This document shows positions 1 through 7,355 of a stretch of 43,419 nucleotides of DNA, piece after piece. Source of the stretch: CAUTUX01 sp963542015 (lineage in GTDB: Bacteria; Bacillota; Clostridia; Christensenellales; CAG-917); contig CAUTUX010000009.1 in NCBI GenBank assembly GCA_963542015.1, forward strand, positions 1-43,419. The letters are read 5' to 3'. A program made the position numbers and the translations under genes. Within the stretch, counting starts at the first letter, position 1, and every line of letters starts with the position of its first letter. The notes under the pieces are model-generated. The model was not told the origin of the DNA. It was given only the letters and a program-made list of their open reading frames with translations, and ran no database searches.

Positions 1-1
1 T

Positions 2-682
2 AGAGGATACTATCCACAGGGAAAAGTTAACAACCTAGAATTAAATCAGGCAATTTTAACTACACATTCACAATCTCTTTCTTTAAATAACAATACACAG
101 TGGATAGTTGCATATTTATATGGAGTTAAGTATGAAAAAGTTAATGATCTATATTTTAAATATGAATTGGTGGAATTAGAAGAATCACCACTATATGCTC
201 ATAAGAAGGAAATGTTGAGTAAAAAGAAAATTGATATGTCAATTTACCATGAATTTGGTGATGGACATAATGTTTATGAAAGATCATATATCCGTGAATA
301 TATTGAAGTAGTTATGCATAAGAAAATGGCACTGAGAAAAAATGATAAGGTCTATTTGTCAAAAATAAAAGGATTCATATCTGGAGCATTTGATGATATT
401 AATGATAGTTTAACAGAAGATGAGATAAATAAAGTAACTAATGCAGAAAAAACAGACTACACTAAACAGGTTGAAAAACAATATTCACAAATGCGTGGAA
501 TACCAAAAACAAAATACACGGAAGTTGATTACAATATTGTATGGACAGCGACACATGCATTAAAAGGTAATTTTAGTATCGAACCTGATAAGACTGTATG
601 GACATTTAATTCGCAACGTCTGTTTGAATTAGATGTAAACAATGTATATGCAATCAGACCTGTAATTGAATTTGAAACTTAA
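2..682 (+). CDS. C-terminal part of an unrecognised protein, cut by the left window edge
   Basis: The frame is open from base 2, so the real start lies outside the window. The TTG at 167 has no ribosome binding site and is very unlikely to be the start. About 226 residues are visible. They are rich in Asn, Lys, Tyr and charged residues, and no membrane segment is seen. The last 25 residues end in 'VYAIRPVIEFE'. A terminal 'V/IRPV' block of this kind is common at the end of DUF6273-like domains and of some prepilin-type or surface proteins of Bacillota; that likeness is my recollection of the family, not a computed match. No catalytic motif is recognised and no function is proposed. A strong hairpin follows the stop codon, so this is probably the last gene of its transcript. 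Confidence 0.75.
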   Translation, partial: RGYYPQGKVNNLELNQAILTTHSQSLSLNNNTQWIVAYLYGVKYEKVNDLYFKYELVELEESPLYAHKKEMLSKKKIDMSIYHEFGDGHNVYERSYIREYIEVVMHKKMALRKNDKVYLSKIKGFISGAFDDINDSLTEDEINKVTNAEKTDYTKQVEKQYSQMRGIPKTKYTEVDYNIVWTATHALKGNFSIEPDKTVWTFNSQRLFELDVNNVYAIRPVIEFET

Positions 683-700
683 GATATATATTATTGTAAA

Positions 701-735
701 TTCATATCCCGTTAATGTAGACGGGATATGAAAAT
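701..735 (+). terminator. Hairpin terminator after the left-edge gene
   Basis: Perfect 12-bp inverted repeat, TTCATATCCCGT (701-712) and ACGGGATATGAA (721-732), with an 8-nt loop, starting 18 nt after the stop codon at 680-682. The following tract (AATTTGGTTT) is only moderately T-rich. The stem is convincing; its efficiency as an intrinsic terminator is inferred. Confidence 0.6.
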
Positions 736-789
736 TTGGTTTGAGATGGCATATGCTTAGACAAAAACTATTTGTTTTTACAATGATAG

Positions 790-818
790 TTTACTGCATG
801 GGAGAAAATTTATATACT
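790..818 (+). promoter_or_regulatory. Sigma-A-type promoter of the tRNA pair
   Basis: TTTACT (790-795), exactly 17 nt, then TATACT (813-818). The predicted transcript starts near 825, about 55 nt before tRNA-Gly, and ends at the hairpin at 1052-1070. Spacing and both boxes fit the vegetative consensus well. Confidence 0.6.
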
Positions 819-880
819 GTCTTTTAAGGCAAAAAAATTTGCAAACAAAATAATATTTTGATATATTTTTTAATGCTGAT

Positions 881-955
881 GCGGGAATGACTCAGTGGTA
901 GAGTGTCACCTTGCCAAGGTGAAAGTCGCGAGTTCGAATCTCGTTTCCCGCTCCA
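881..955 (+). tRNA. tRNA-Gly(GCC)
   Basis: 75 nt including an encoded CCA. The acceptor arms GCGGGAA (881-887) and TTCCCGC (945-951) pair fully. The anticodon stem TCACC/GGTGA encloses the loop TTGCCAA, with anticodon GCC at 913-915. The T-loop TTCGAAT is present. It reads GGC and GGU glycine codons. It lies 6 nt before tRNA-Lys and the two are probably cotranscribed. Confidence 0.97.
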
Positions 956-961
956 AGAAAT

Positions 962-1037
962 GGGCTGTTAGCTCAGTTGGTAGAGCAACTGACTCTTAAT
1001 CAGTGGGTCCCGGGTTCGAATCCCTGACAGCCCACCA
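962..1037 (+). tRNA. tRNA-Lys(CTT)
   Basis: 76 nt including an encoded CCA. The acceptor arms GGGCTGT (962-968) and ACAGCCC (1027-1033) pair, with discriminator A1034. The anticodon stem ACTGA/TCAGT encloses CTCTTAA, with anticodon CTT at 995-997, specific for AAG codons. The T-arm contains GGTTCGAATCC. Confidence 0.97.
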
Positions 1038-1051
1038 TTTCAAAAAGTGTG

Positions 1052-1070
1052 TGCCGTAAGGCATTTTTTT
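1052..1070 (+). terminator. Terminator of the tRNA transcript
   Basis: Short GC-rich hairpin TGCC-GTAA-GGCA (1052-1063) followed directly by seven T residues, 15 nt after tRNA-Lys ends. The stem is short but the tetraloop and T-run are typical of an intrinsic terminator. Confidence 0.7.
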
Positions 1071-1110
1071 GTATCAGAAACACAAGCAATATGGTATTTC
1101 CAAATTTTGT

Positions 1111-1139
1111 TTGACATATTTTTTAAAAAGCTATAGCAT
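1111..1139 (+). promoter_or_regulatory. Candidate promoter of the infC operon
   Basis: A perfect TTGACA box at 1111-1116 with TAGCAT 17 nt downstream (1134-1139). An overlapping TATAGC at 1132 has a shorter 15-nt spacing. Transcription from here would give a leader of roughly 110 nt before infC, containing the terminator-like hairpin at 1213-1245. Confidence 0.5.
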
Positions 1140-1212
1140 TTAAAGCAAGTAAAGTTATATCTTTCACCATCAGTTATACGAAGTGGTTGTCAAAATTTAT
1201 TTTGTTATTTTG

Positions 1213-1245
1213 ATGTCGAAGGATTTAATTTGCTTCGACATTTTT
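1213..1245 (+). promoter_or_regulatory. Leader hairpin (attenuator) before infC
   Basis: A 9-bp perfect stem, ATGTCGAAG (1213-1221) and CTTCGACAT (1233-1241), with an 11-nt loop and a T-run through 1245. It has the form of an intrinsic terminator and lies only about 5 nt before the infC ribosome binding site (AGGAGA, 1251-1256). In B. subtilis the infC-rpmI-rplT leader contains a terminator through which ribosomal protein L20 represses its own operon. The same logic is likely here, but the leader is much shorter and I cannot identify an L20-binding fold. Confidence 0.55.
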
Positions 1246-1259
1246 AATTTAGGAGATAA

Positions 1260-1775
1260 ATGAAAGAATTAACTGTAAATGATAAGATAACTGATTTAAA
1301 AGTATTGTTAATAGGAAATGATGGGAAACAGTATGGAGTTGTTGATATTCAGGAAGCAAGAGCGATTGCGATGAGATACGGTTTGGATTTATGTAAAGTG
1401 TCTCCTCCAAATATTGAACCAGCAACATGCAAACTGATGGATTATGGTAAGTACAGATATGAACAACAAAAAAAAGAAAAAGATGCTAGAAAAAATCAGA
1501 AAATAATTGAAATCAAGGAAGTAAGACTTTCAGTAACAATTGATGTTGGTGATATTAAGAGACTAGCTACACAGGCACAAAAGTTTGTTAGTGAAGGTAA
1601 TAAAGTTAAAGCTTCAATAAGATTGAGAGGTAGACAACAAGCACATCCTGAACTTGCAGTAGAAACAGTTAATAATTTTATACAGCTTGTCGGGGAAAAT
1701 ATAGCAGTTGAGAAACAGCCAACGCAGGAAGGCAGAGTAATTTATACAATAATAGGACCTATAGGGAAAAAATAA
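1260..1775 (+). CDS. infC: Translation initiation factor IF-3
   Basis: 171 residues, the normal length for IF-3. It binds the 30S subunit, prevents premature joining of 50S and checks the start codon and initiator tRNA. The N-terminal domain (about 1-75) carries the usual 'VNDKI' opening and the block 'PPNIEPATCKLMDYGKYRY'. A lysine-rich linker follows (about 70-85), then the C-terminal 30S-binding domain with 'KEVRLSVTIDVGD' and 'KASIRLRGRQ'. The ATG at 1260 has AGGAGA 3 nt upstream. It is the first gene of the infC-rpmI-rplT operon, behind a terminator-like leader hairpin that probably couples its expression to L20 supply. Confidence 0.97.
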   Translation: MKELTVNDKITDLKVLLIGNDGKQYGVVDIQEARAIAMRYGLDLCKVSPPNIEPATCKLMDYGKYRYEQQKKEKDARKNQKIIEIKEVRLSVTIDVGDIKRLATQAQKFVSEGNKVKASIRLRGRQQAHPELAVETVNNFIQLVGENIAVEKQPTQEGRVIYTIIGPIGKK

Positions 1776-1793
1776 TATAAAAGGAGAAAGAAG

Positions 1794-1991
1794 ATGCCAA
1801 AGGTAAAAACACATAGCGGAATGAAGAAGCGTATTAATGTAACAGCGGATGGTCAATTTAAAAGAGGTCATTCAGCACATAGTCACTTGCTTACAAAAAA
1901 AAGCAGGAAGAGAAAAAGAATGTTACGTTCATCAGAGTTTGTTGATAGTACAAAAACAAGAGAATGTAAAAGACTTTTACCATACAAATAA
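1794..1991 (+). CDS. rpmI: Large-subunit ribosomal protein L35
   Basis: 65 residues, very basic, with the family's opening 'MPKVKTHSGMKKR' and the core 'GHSAHSHLLTKKSRKRKR'. It is a structural component of the 50S subunit. It sits 18 nt after infC and 12 nt before rplT, each gene with its own AAGGAGA site, in the conserved order IF3-L35-L20. Nothing is unusual. Confidence 0.97.
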   Translation: MPKVKTHSGMKKRINVTADGQFKRGHSAHSHLLTKKSRKRKRMLRSSEFVDSTKTRECKRLLPYK

Positions 1992-2003
1992 GGAGAACAT
2001 AAA

Positions 2004-2357
2004 ATGAGAATTAAGAGAGCTGTAAATGCGTTAAAGAAACGTAGAAAAATAATGAGGAATACAAAAGGATATTTTGGTGCTAAGCATCGTCTATATCGTA
2101 TTGCAAAGCAACAGTTATTAAAATCTGGACAATATTCATATATTGGAAGAAAATTAAAGAAAAGAGATTTTAGAAAGTTGTGGATTGCAAGAATAAATGC
2201 AGAAGCAAGGAATAATGATTTAAGTTATTCGAGACTAATGCACGGATTAAAGATGGCAGGTATAGAGCTTAACAGAAAGGTGTTGAGTGATATGGCTGTA
2301 AATGATAAACAAGCATTTGCAACATTGTGCGAATCGGCTAAAAAGGCATTGAAATGA
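2004..2357 (+). CDS. rplT: Large-subunit ribosomal protein L20
   Basis: 117 residues, the standard length. L20 binds 23S rRNA early in 50S assembly and in many bacteria also binds its operon leader to repress it. The N-terminal basic extension contains 'MRIKRAVNALKKRRKIM'-type residues and 'AKGYFGAKHRLYRIAKQ' variants; the globular part ends with 'LADLAVND'-like residues, here 'LSDMAVNDKQAF'. The ribosome binding site AAGGAGA is well placed. The stop codon is built into the 5' arm of a strong intrinsic terminator, so most transcripts of this operon should end here. Confidence 0.97.
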   Translation: MRIKRAVNALKKRRKIMRNTKGYFGAKHRLYRIAKQQLLKSGQYSYIGRKLKKRDFRKLWIARINAEARNNDLSYSRLMHGLKMAGIELNRKVLSDMAVNDKQAFATLCESAKKALK

Positions 2358-2379
2358 AAAAAGCCGAAAGGCTTTTTTT
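2357..2379 (+). terminator. Intrinsic terminator of the infC-rpmI-rplT operon
   Basis: AAAAAAGCC (2357-2365), GAAA loop, GGCTTTTTT (2370-2378) and a further T. This is a textbook stem with A- and T-tracts. It shares its first base with the rplT stop codon. The next start codon lies only 5 nt after the T-run, so the downstream RNA methyltransferase depends on readthrough or on an initiation site I cannot see. Confidence 0.85.
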
Positions 2380-2384
2380 AATAT

Positions 2385-3128
2385 ATGGCAATAGTTACAT
2401 CTAGACAAAATCAAATTATTAAACATATAAAGAAACTGCATGATAAAAAATACAGGGACTTATGTGGTGAGATAATAGTTGAAGGTGTTAAAACTGTTAA
2501 AGATTTTGCCTATAAAGCTGATATAAAATATATAGTCGTAACTGAAGATAGACAGAATGAATTAAGTTGTTTGGTTGATACCGCAAAATTGTTGGTTTAT
2601 ACTGTCAATGATGACTTGATGAAGTATATTTCATCAACTGAATCGCCATACGGATTTTTGCTGGTGTGTAAAAAACCGGTAAAAGAATTTATCATAACAG
2701 AAGGGAATGCATTATTGCTTGATCATATATCTGATCCTGGAAATTTAGGAACAATATTGAGGACAGCAAAGGCATTTGGCTTTAATGATATTTATTTGTA
2801 TGGATGTGTTGATGTTTATTCACCTAAGGTGATAAGAGCTGCATTAGGGACGGTGTTTGACTTAAATGTTTATAACATTGAGATAGATGATGTGCAGGAG
2901 TTAATCCAGCACAAGAAGACATATGGTTTGGACTTGGTTGGTGATAATATAAAAACAATTCAGTTAGTTAAACCAGTCTTGCTTGTTTTAGGCAGTGAAT
3001 CACAAGGTATATCAAAAGAAGTACGAAATATGGTACATAGCTATTTAACCATACCTATGAATCATGAAGTAGAATCATTAAATGTTGCAATAGCGGGGGC
3101 TATTGCAATGTATAGTTTGGAGGCATAA
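2385..3128 (+). CDS. SpoU/TrmH-family RNA 2'-O-methyltransferase
   Basis: 247 residues. It transfers methyl from S-adenosylmethionine to a ribose 2'-OH in rRNA or tRNA; the exact site cannot be told from sequence. The N-terminal substrate-binding domain (about 1-95) opens with 'SRQNQIIKHIKKL'. The knotted SPOUT domain has motif 1 'DHISDPGNLGTILRTA' near residue 110, motif 2 'LLVLGSESQGIS' near 200 and motif 3 'IPMNHEVESLNVAIAGAIA' near 225. An rRNA methyltransferase of this type next to rplT is common in Bacillota. Oddly, the ATG is 5 nt after the rplT terminator T-run and has no accessible Shine-Dalgarno; GAAAGG lies inside the hairpin. The yebC start follows 2 nt after its stop. Confidence 0.9.
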   Translation: MAIVTSRQNQIIKHIKKLHDKKYRDLCGEIIVEGVKTVKDFAYKADIKYIVVTEDRQNELSCLVDTAKLLVYTVNDDLMKYISSTESPYGFLLVCKKPVKEFIITEGNALLLDHISDPGNLGTILRTAKAFGFNDIYLYGCVDVYSPKVIRAALGTVFDLNVYNIEIDDVQELIQHKKTYGLDLVGDNIKTIQLVKPVLLVLGSESQGISKEVRNMVHSYLTIPMNHEVESLNVAIAGAIAMYSLEA

Positions 3129-3130
3129 TA

Positions 3131-3868
3131 ATGAGTGGTCATAGTAAATGGCATAATATTGCACAAAAAAAAGGTAAGAGTGACGCTGCAAGATCGAATA
3201 TATTTACTAAAATAGGTAGAGAGATTGCGGTTGCTGTAAAACAGGGAGGACCTGACCCAAATTCAAATAGTAAGTTAAGAGATGCAATATCAAAAGCCAA
3301 AAGCAATAATATGCCAAATGATAATATAACAAGAAGCATAAAGAAAGCTTCTGGTGAATTGAATAGTATTAATTATGAAGAAATTACATATGAAGGATAT
3401 GGTTCATTTGGAACTGCGTTTATAGTTGAAACATTAACTGACAATAGAAATAGAACAGGTGGAGATGTAAGACATATGTTTGATAAATTCGGAGGCTCAA
3501 TGGGGGCAAACGGATGTGTCTCATATATGTTTAATAAGAAAGGAATAATTCTTGTAGAAAAAAATGATTGTCCTGAAGATGATATGTTGATGTATGCATT
3601 GGATGCAGGAGCTGAAGATATTAACACTGAAGCTGATGATTATTATGAGATAACAACAGCACCAGGAGATTTAAATTTGGTAGTGGAAAAGCTTACAGCA
3701 AATGGAATAAAAATTGCTTCAAGTCAGATAGATATGATTGCAGATAATTATGTAGCTTTAAACGAGGAGCAACAAAAAACCATATTAAAAATGATCAATA
3801 TGATGGAAGAACATGATGATGTACAGAACATCTATCACAATGCGATACTTGATATAGAAGAAGAGTAA
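3131..3868 (+). CDS. yebC: YebC/PmpR family protein (TACO1-like)
   Basis: 245 residues, normal for the family, with the diagnostic N-terminus 'MSGHSKWHNI' followed by 'KGKSDAARSNIFTKIGREI' and 'GGPDPNSNSKLRDAI'. Further hallmarks are 'YEGYGSFGTAFIVE' and 'DNRNRTGGDVRHMF'. The family was long annotated as a DNA-binding regulator. Later work on bacterial and mitochondrial (TACO1) members points to a ribosome-associated role in translating difficult motifs such as proline runs. GGAGG lies 7 nt before the ATG, inside the 3' end of the methyltransferase gene, so the two are probably translated together. Confidence 0.94.
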   Translation: MSGHSKWHNIAQKKGKSDAARSNIFTKIGREIAVAVKQGGPDPNSNSKLRDAISKAKSNNMPNDNITRSIKKASGELNSINYEEITYEGYGSFGTAFIVETLTDNRNRTGGDVRHMFDKFGGSMGANGCVSYMFNKKGIILVEKNDCPEDDMLMYALDAGAEDINTEADDYYEITTAPGDLNLVVEKLTANGIKIASSQIDMIADNYVALNEEQQKTILKMINMMEEHDDVQNIYHNAILDIEEE

Positions 3869-3873
3869 ATATT

Positions 3874-5130
3874 ATGAGTGAGCGGGCAACTGTTGAATGT
3901 GCAGAAAGAAGTAAAAAAGCGACGGAAAGCATCCGTTCATATAGTATTGATGTACGGAATAGCATACTTAAAGCATTTATATCAGAACTCACAAAAAAAG
4001 AAAACATTGAAGTAATTCTTAAAAGTAATAAAGTGGATATAGAACAAGCGGAATATAAGGGTAAAGGATCCGCTTTTATTGATAGGCTTAGACTGACCGA
4101 AACACGCATTACTGCGATGGCTGAAGGAGTGCGTCAAATTATTTCATTACCAGATCCTCTAGGGAATATTGAAGAGAGAAGACTTTTAAATGGTCTTCTT
4201 CTAAAAAAGAGAAGAGTGGCATTTGGAGTGATATGCATAATATATGAAGCTAGACCTAATGTTACGGTTGATGCTGCAGCCTTATGTATTAAGTCTGGTA
4301 ATATCCCACTTTTAAAGGGGGGAAGTGATGCAATTAAGTCAAACAAAGCAATTTATGAAATACTTGTAAATGCGATAAGAAATTTGAAGTATGATGAAAA
4401 AATTATTGGATTTCTTGAAAGTACTGATAGAGATGATGTTGCTACATTATTAGCACAGGATAAGTATATTGATTTAGTCATACCTCGTGGAGGCGAAGTA
4501 CTTAAACAATTTGTATTAGATAATGCAAAAATGCCTATATTAGCATCAGCTGGTGGTAATTGTCATACCTATGTTGATGAAGTTTTTGATGAAGAAAAAA
4601 TTATTAATGTAATTCTTAATGCAAAGATACAAAGGCCATCTACATGTAATGCTTTAGAACATATACTCTTAAAAGAAGATGTAAGTGAGAGCTTTATAAA
4701 AAAACTTATCATAAGTCTAGTTGAAAATAATGTTGAGGTACTTGGAGATGAAAATATTCATAAATTAATTCCTTCAGTTAAATTAGCAACCTATACGGAT
4801 TACATGACAGAATTTCTCATAAACAAAGTGACAATCTCTTTTGTTAAAGATGTTATTGATGCTGTTAGGATCATAAATAGCAACAGTACAGGACATTCAG
4901 AAGCAATATTAAGCAAGAAGAAAGAAAATATTGAGTATTTCGTGAATAATGTTGATTCGGCAGCAGTTTATGTTAATGCTTCTACTAGATTTACAGATGG
5001 TTTTGAATTTGGTTTAGGAGCGGAAATGGGTATAAGCACCCAGAAATTGCACGCAAGAGGACCTATAGGTCTTGTTGAACTTACAACATCAAAATATATA
5101 CTTGAAGGTGATGGAGAGGTAAGAAAATGA
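3874..5130 (+). CDS. proA: Gamma-glutamyl phosphate reductase
   Basis: 418 residues, full length. It reduces gamma-glutamyl phosphate to glutamate-5-semialdehyde with NADPH, the second step of proline synthesis. It belongs to the aldehyde dehydrogenase fold. The catalytic cysteine is Cys258 in 'RPSTCNALEHILL'; the 'ASAGGNCHTYVDE' block precedes it, and the C-terminus has 'GLGAEMGISTQKLHARGPIGL'. The partner glutamate 5-kinase gene proB, normally adjacent, is not in this window. The ribosome binding site before ATG 3874 is weak. The stop codon overlaps the start of the cysteine desulfurase gene (ATGA at 5127-5130), an unusual pairing of a proline gene with Fe-S genes. Confidence 0.95.
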   Translation: MSERATVECAERSKKATESIRSYSIDVRNSILKAFISELTKKENIEVILKSNKVDIEQAEYKGKGSAFIDRLRLTETRITAMAEGVRQIISLPDPLGNIEERRLLNGLLLKKRRVAFGVICIIYEARPNVTVDAAALCIKSGNIPLLKGGSDAIKSNKAIYEILVNAIRNLKYDEKIIGFLESTDRDDVATLLAQDKYIDLVIPRGGEVLKQFVLDNAKMPILASAGGNCHTYVDEVFDEEKIINVILNAKIQRPSTCNALEHILLKEDVSESFIKKLIISLVENNVEVLGDENIHKLIPSVKLATYTDYMTEFLINKVTISFVKDVIDAVRIINSNSTGHSEAILSKKKENIEYFVNNVDSAAVYVNASTRFTDGFEFGLGAEMGISTQKLHARGPIGLVELTTSKYILEGDGEVRK

Positions 5131-6308
5131 AAAAAATACAAAAACATAGAATATATTTAGATCATGCGGCAACGACACCATTAACAAAAGAAGCATTTGA
5201 GGCAATGAGAGCATATTTGGATGAGCATTTTGGCAATCCAAATTCTCAGCATCTTTTCGGAAGAGAAGCAGCAAAAGGGCTTGATACAGCGAGAGCAACC
5301 ATAGCTGAATGTATAGGAGCAAAGACAAGTGAAATATATTTTGTGGCATCTGGAACAGAAGCGGATAATTGGGCTGTAAAGGGTGCGGCATTATCAAGAA
5401 GGTCTCAAGGTAATCATATAATAACGAGTAAAATAGAGCATCCAGCAATATATAACACTTGTCAGCAACTTGAAAAATATGGTTTTAAGGTAACATATTT
5501 AGATGTCGATAAGGACGGATTTGTTAGTATAGAAGATTTTGAAAAAGCTATAACTGACGAAACCATTTTAGCAAGTATCATGTTTGCTAATAATGAAATT
5601 GGAACAATACAGCCCATAAAAGAATTGGCGAAAATAGCAAGAGAACATAAAATTCTTTTTCATACAGATGCTGTACAAGCAACTGGAGCGGTTAAATATA
5701 ATGTTGAAGACTTAGGAGTTTCAATGTTGTCAATGTCTGGTCACAAATTTGGAGGACCTAAAGGAATTGGAGTTTTATACATTAAAAATGGAACAAAGAT
5801 AGAAAAACTCATAACTGGAGGAGAACAGGAAAGAGGACAAAGAGGAGGGACATCTAATGTTCCAAATATTGTAGCAATGGCAACGGCATTAAAAAATGCA
5901 GTTGATAATATTGAAAATAACAATAAGAAAGTTAAAGATTTAAGAGATCATTTTGTTGAGGAAGTTGAAAAGCGAATTGCCGAAGTTAAATTAAATGGTA
6001 CAAGAGATTTTTCAAAAAGACTTGTTAATAATGCAAATTTTTCGTTTAGATATATTGAAGGGGAATCAATACTATTTTCTCTCGACTTAGCAGGAATTGC
6101 AGCATCATCAGGATCAGCATGTTCAGCAGCATCATTGGAACCTTCAAGAGTATTGCTTTCAATAGGGGTGCCTGTAGGGTTGGCACATGGTTCTATAAGA
6201 TTTTCGTTTGGAAATGATAACAGTATGGCAGATGTGGATTATACTATAGATACACTTGTTAAAATTGTTGAACGGTTGCGTAACGCATCCCCGCTATTCA
6301 ACAAGTAG
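5127..6308 (+). CDS. nifS: Cysteine desulfurase (NifS/IscS family)
   Basis: 393 residues. A PLP enzyme that removes sulfur from cysteine and passes it as persulfide to an Fe-S scaffold. The N-terminus 'YLDHAATTPL' is typical. The PLP-binding lysine is Lys207 in 'SMSGHKFGGPKGIG'. The sulfur-carrying cysteine is Cys332 in 'SSGSACSAASLEPSRVL', in the longer mobile loop of the NifS/IscS (type I) group. The 'GGEQERGQRGGT' block is present. It is translationally coupled to proA by an ATGA overlap but has its own GGAGAGG site. The scaffold gene follows after 9 nt. The usual clostridial companions cymR/iscR and mnmA are absent here. Confidence 0.95.
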   Translation: MKKIQKHRIYLDHAATTPLTKEAFEAMRAYLDEHFGNPNSQHLFGREAAKGLDTARATIAECIGAKTSEIYFVASGTEADNWAVKGAALSRRSQGNHIITSKIEHPAIYNTCQQLEKYGFKVTYLDVDKDGFVSIEDFEKAITDETILASIMFANNEIGTIQPIKELAKIAREHKILFHTDAVQATGAVKYNVEDLGVSMLSMSGHKFGGPKGIGVLYIKNGTKIEKLITGGEQERGQRGGTSNVPNIVAMATALKNAVDNIENNNKKVKDLRDHFVEEVEKRIAEVKLNGTRDFSKRLVNNANFSFRYIEGESILFSLDLAGIAASSGSACSAASLEPSRVLLSIGVPVGLAHGSIRFSFGNDNSMADVDYTIDTLVKIVERLRNASPLFNK

Positions 6309-6317
6309 GAGAAATGT

Positions 6318-6689
6318 ATGTATAACGAGAAAGTAATGGAAGTTTTTGAAAACTTGCAGAATGTCGGAGAAGTTGAAAACTACAACGCAAAAGGTGTGGT
6401 AGGGAACGAAGTATGTGGCGATATTATGCAAGTAACATTAAGAATAGAGGATAACATCATAAAGGATGCAAAATTTAAAACTTTTGGATGTGCGGCTGCA
6501 ATGACTACTTCGTCAATTGCAACGACAATGATTAAAGGCATGACTATTGAAGAAGCATTAAAAGTTAAAAACAGTGATGTTATTAAAGAGTTAGGCGGTT
6601 TACCACCACAAAAAATCCACTGTTCAGTTTTGGCAGAGGAAGCAATAAAAGCAGCGATAGAAGATTATAAAAAAAATAATTCTAAATAA
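6318..6689 (+). CDS. iscU: IscU/NifU-like Fe-S cluster scaffold protein
   Basis: 123 residues, the size of the NifU N-terminal (IscU) domain alone. It assembles [2Fe-2S]/[4Fe-4S] clusters with sulfur from the adjacent desulfurase. The three conserved cysteines are visible: Cys33 with the following Asp35 in 'GNEVCGD', Cys58 in 'FKTFGCAAAM' and Cys101 in 'KIHCSVLAEEA'. The start has AGGAG 6 nt upstream. Its final 8 bases overlap the 3' end of the convergent DUF6088 gene, so the two transcripts collide here without a visible terminator between them. Confidence 0.95.
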   Translation: MYNEKVMEVFENLQNVGEVENYNAKGVVGNEVCGDIMQVTLRIEDNIIKDAKFKTFGCAAAMTTSSIATTMIKGMTIEEALKVKNSDVIKELGGLPPQKIHCSVLAEEAIKAAIEDYKKNNSK

Positions 6690-7320
6690 TATCGTCTTCC
6701 ATTCTATAATTAATTAAGGCAAGAATCTTACGAATATTTCCAGGGAAATCGACGGAATCTTCAATTAAGTCTTCAGTAATTTTTCTACTAAACTTAACAA
6801 ATATATTTAAGTCTTCTAGAGTAATACGCTTTGTCCCTATGTACTTTATAGCTTGAATTAACATAAGAAAATCAATTGAATGGTGAAGTATATACTTTGG
6901 ATCTGTTGATTTAAAAATAATATTCCATCCATTGTATGAGTATTTTCTATATGCTCCATCTGTAACAAAGACGAGGGTATTCTTGATATTTATATCAAAC
7001 CCTACGAATTTTAAAGCTGTAAGTTCGGCAGGACAAACATTCCATGAAAATTTAGATGCTATTTTTTTTGCGAATTCAAATGCACCAGGTAGAGTATAGC
7101 GATCTATGACTCGATTATATCTGTATTTTGAATATAGTCCATCAAAGATCCTCATTATTTTTCCACGTCTATTTAGCCGTAAAAGAGCAGACTTTACAGT
7201 ATTTTCAACCCCTATATCAAAAAAGTCGTTGATACTAAATATTGTTCCATCTGGTGCCGACTCTATTCTTGTTAAAATTTTATCTATAATAGATTTTTTC
7301 TTTGGTGTATTTTCGCTCAT
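6682..7320 (-). CDS. DUF6088 family protein (AbiEi-like antitoxin/regulator), no partner
   Basis: 212 residues, the only confident minus-strand gene of the window. The N-terminal third is a winged-helix region with the DUF6088 signature: 'APDGTIFSINDFFDIG', then 'VKSALLRLNRRGKIMRIFDGLY' as recognition helix and wing. A central part contains 'CPAELTALKFVGF'. The family is related to AbiEi antitoxins of type IV toxin-antitoxin pairs and is normally followed by a nucleotidyltransferase toxin. Here the 3' end overlaps iscU and no toxin gene is present, so it is an orphan antitoxin or a stand-alone regulator. A likely promoter puts the 5' end of the mRNA within a few bases of the ATG, with no ribosome binding site, so the message may be leaderless. 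Confidence 0.8.
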   Translation of the reverse strand: MSENTPKKKSIIDKILTRIESAPDGTIFSINDFFDIGVENTVKSALLRLNRRGKIMRIFDGLYSKYRYNRVIDRYTLPGAFEFAKKIASKFSWNVCPAELTALKFVGFDINIKNTLVFVTDGAYRKYSYNGWNIIFKSTDPKYILHHSIDFLMLIQAIKYIGTKRITLEDLNIFVKFSRKITEDLIEDSVDFPGNIRKILALINYRMEDDII

Positions 7321-7328
7321 ACTTACAA

Positions 7329-7355
7329 AGTATACCCATTTAGGTGCAAGGTCAA
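7329..7355 (-). promoter_or_regulatory. Promoter of the DUF6088 gene, apparently leaderless
   Basis: Read on the minus strand: TTGACC (7355-7350), 15 nt, TATACT (7334-7329). Transcription would begin near 7322, directly before the ATG at 7320. The 15-nt spacer is shorter than the ideal 17. No Shine-Dalgarno fits between the -10 box and the ATG. Confidence 0.5.

Noticed and set aside
962..1140. tRNA-Lys 3' end as an integration (att) site
   Set aside because: No integrase, no repeated tRNA end and no mobile genes follow; the next genes are infC-rpmI-rplT.
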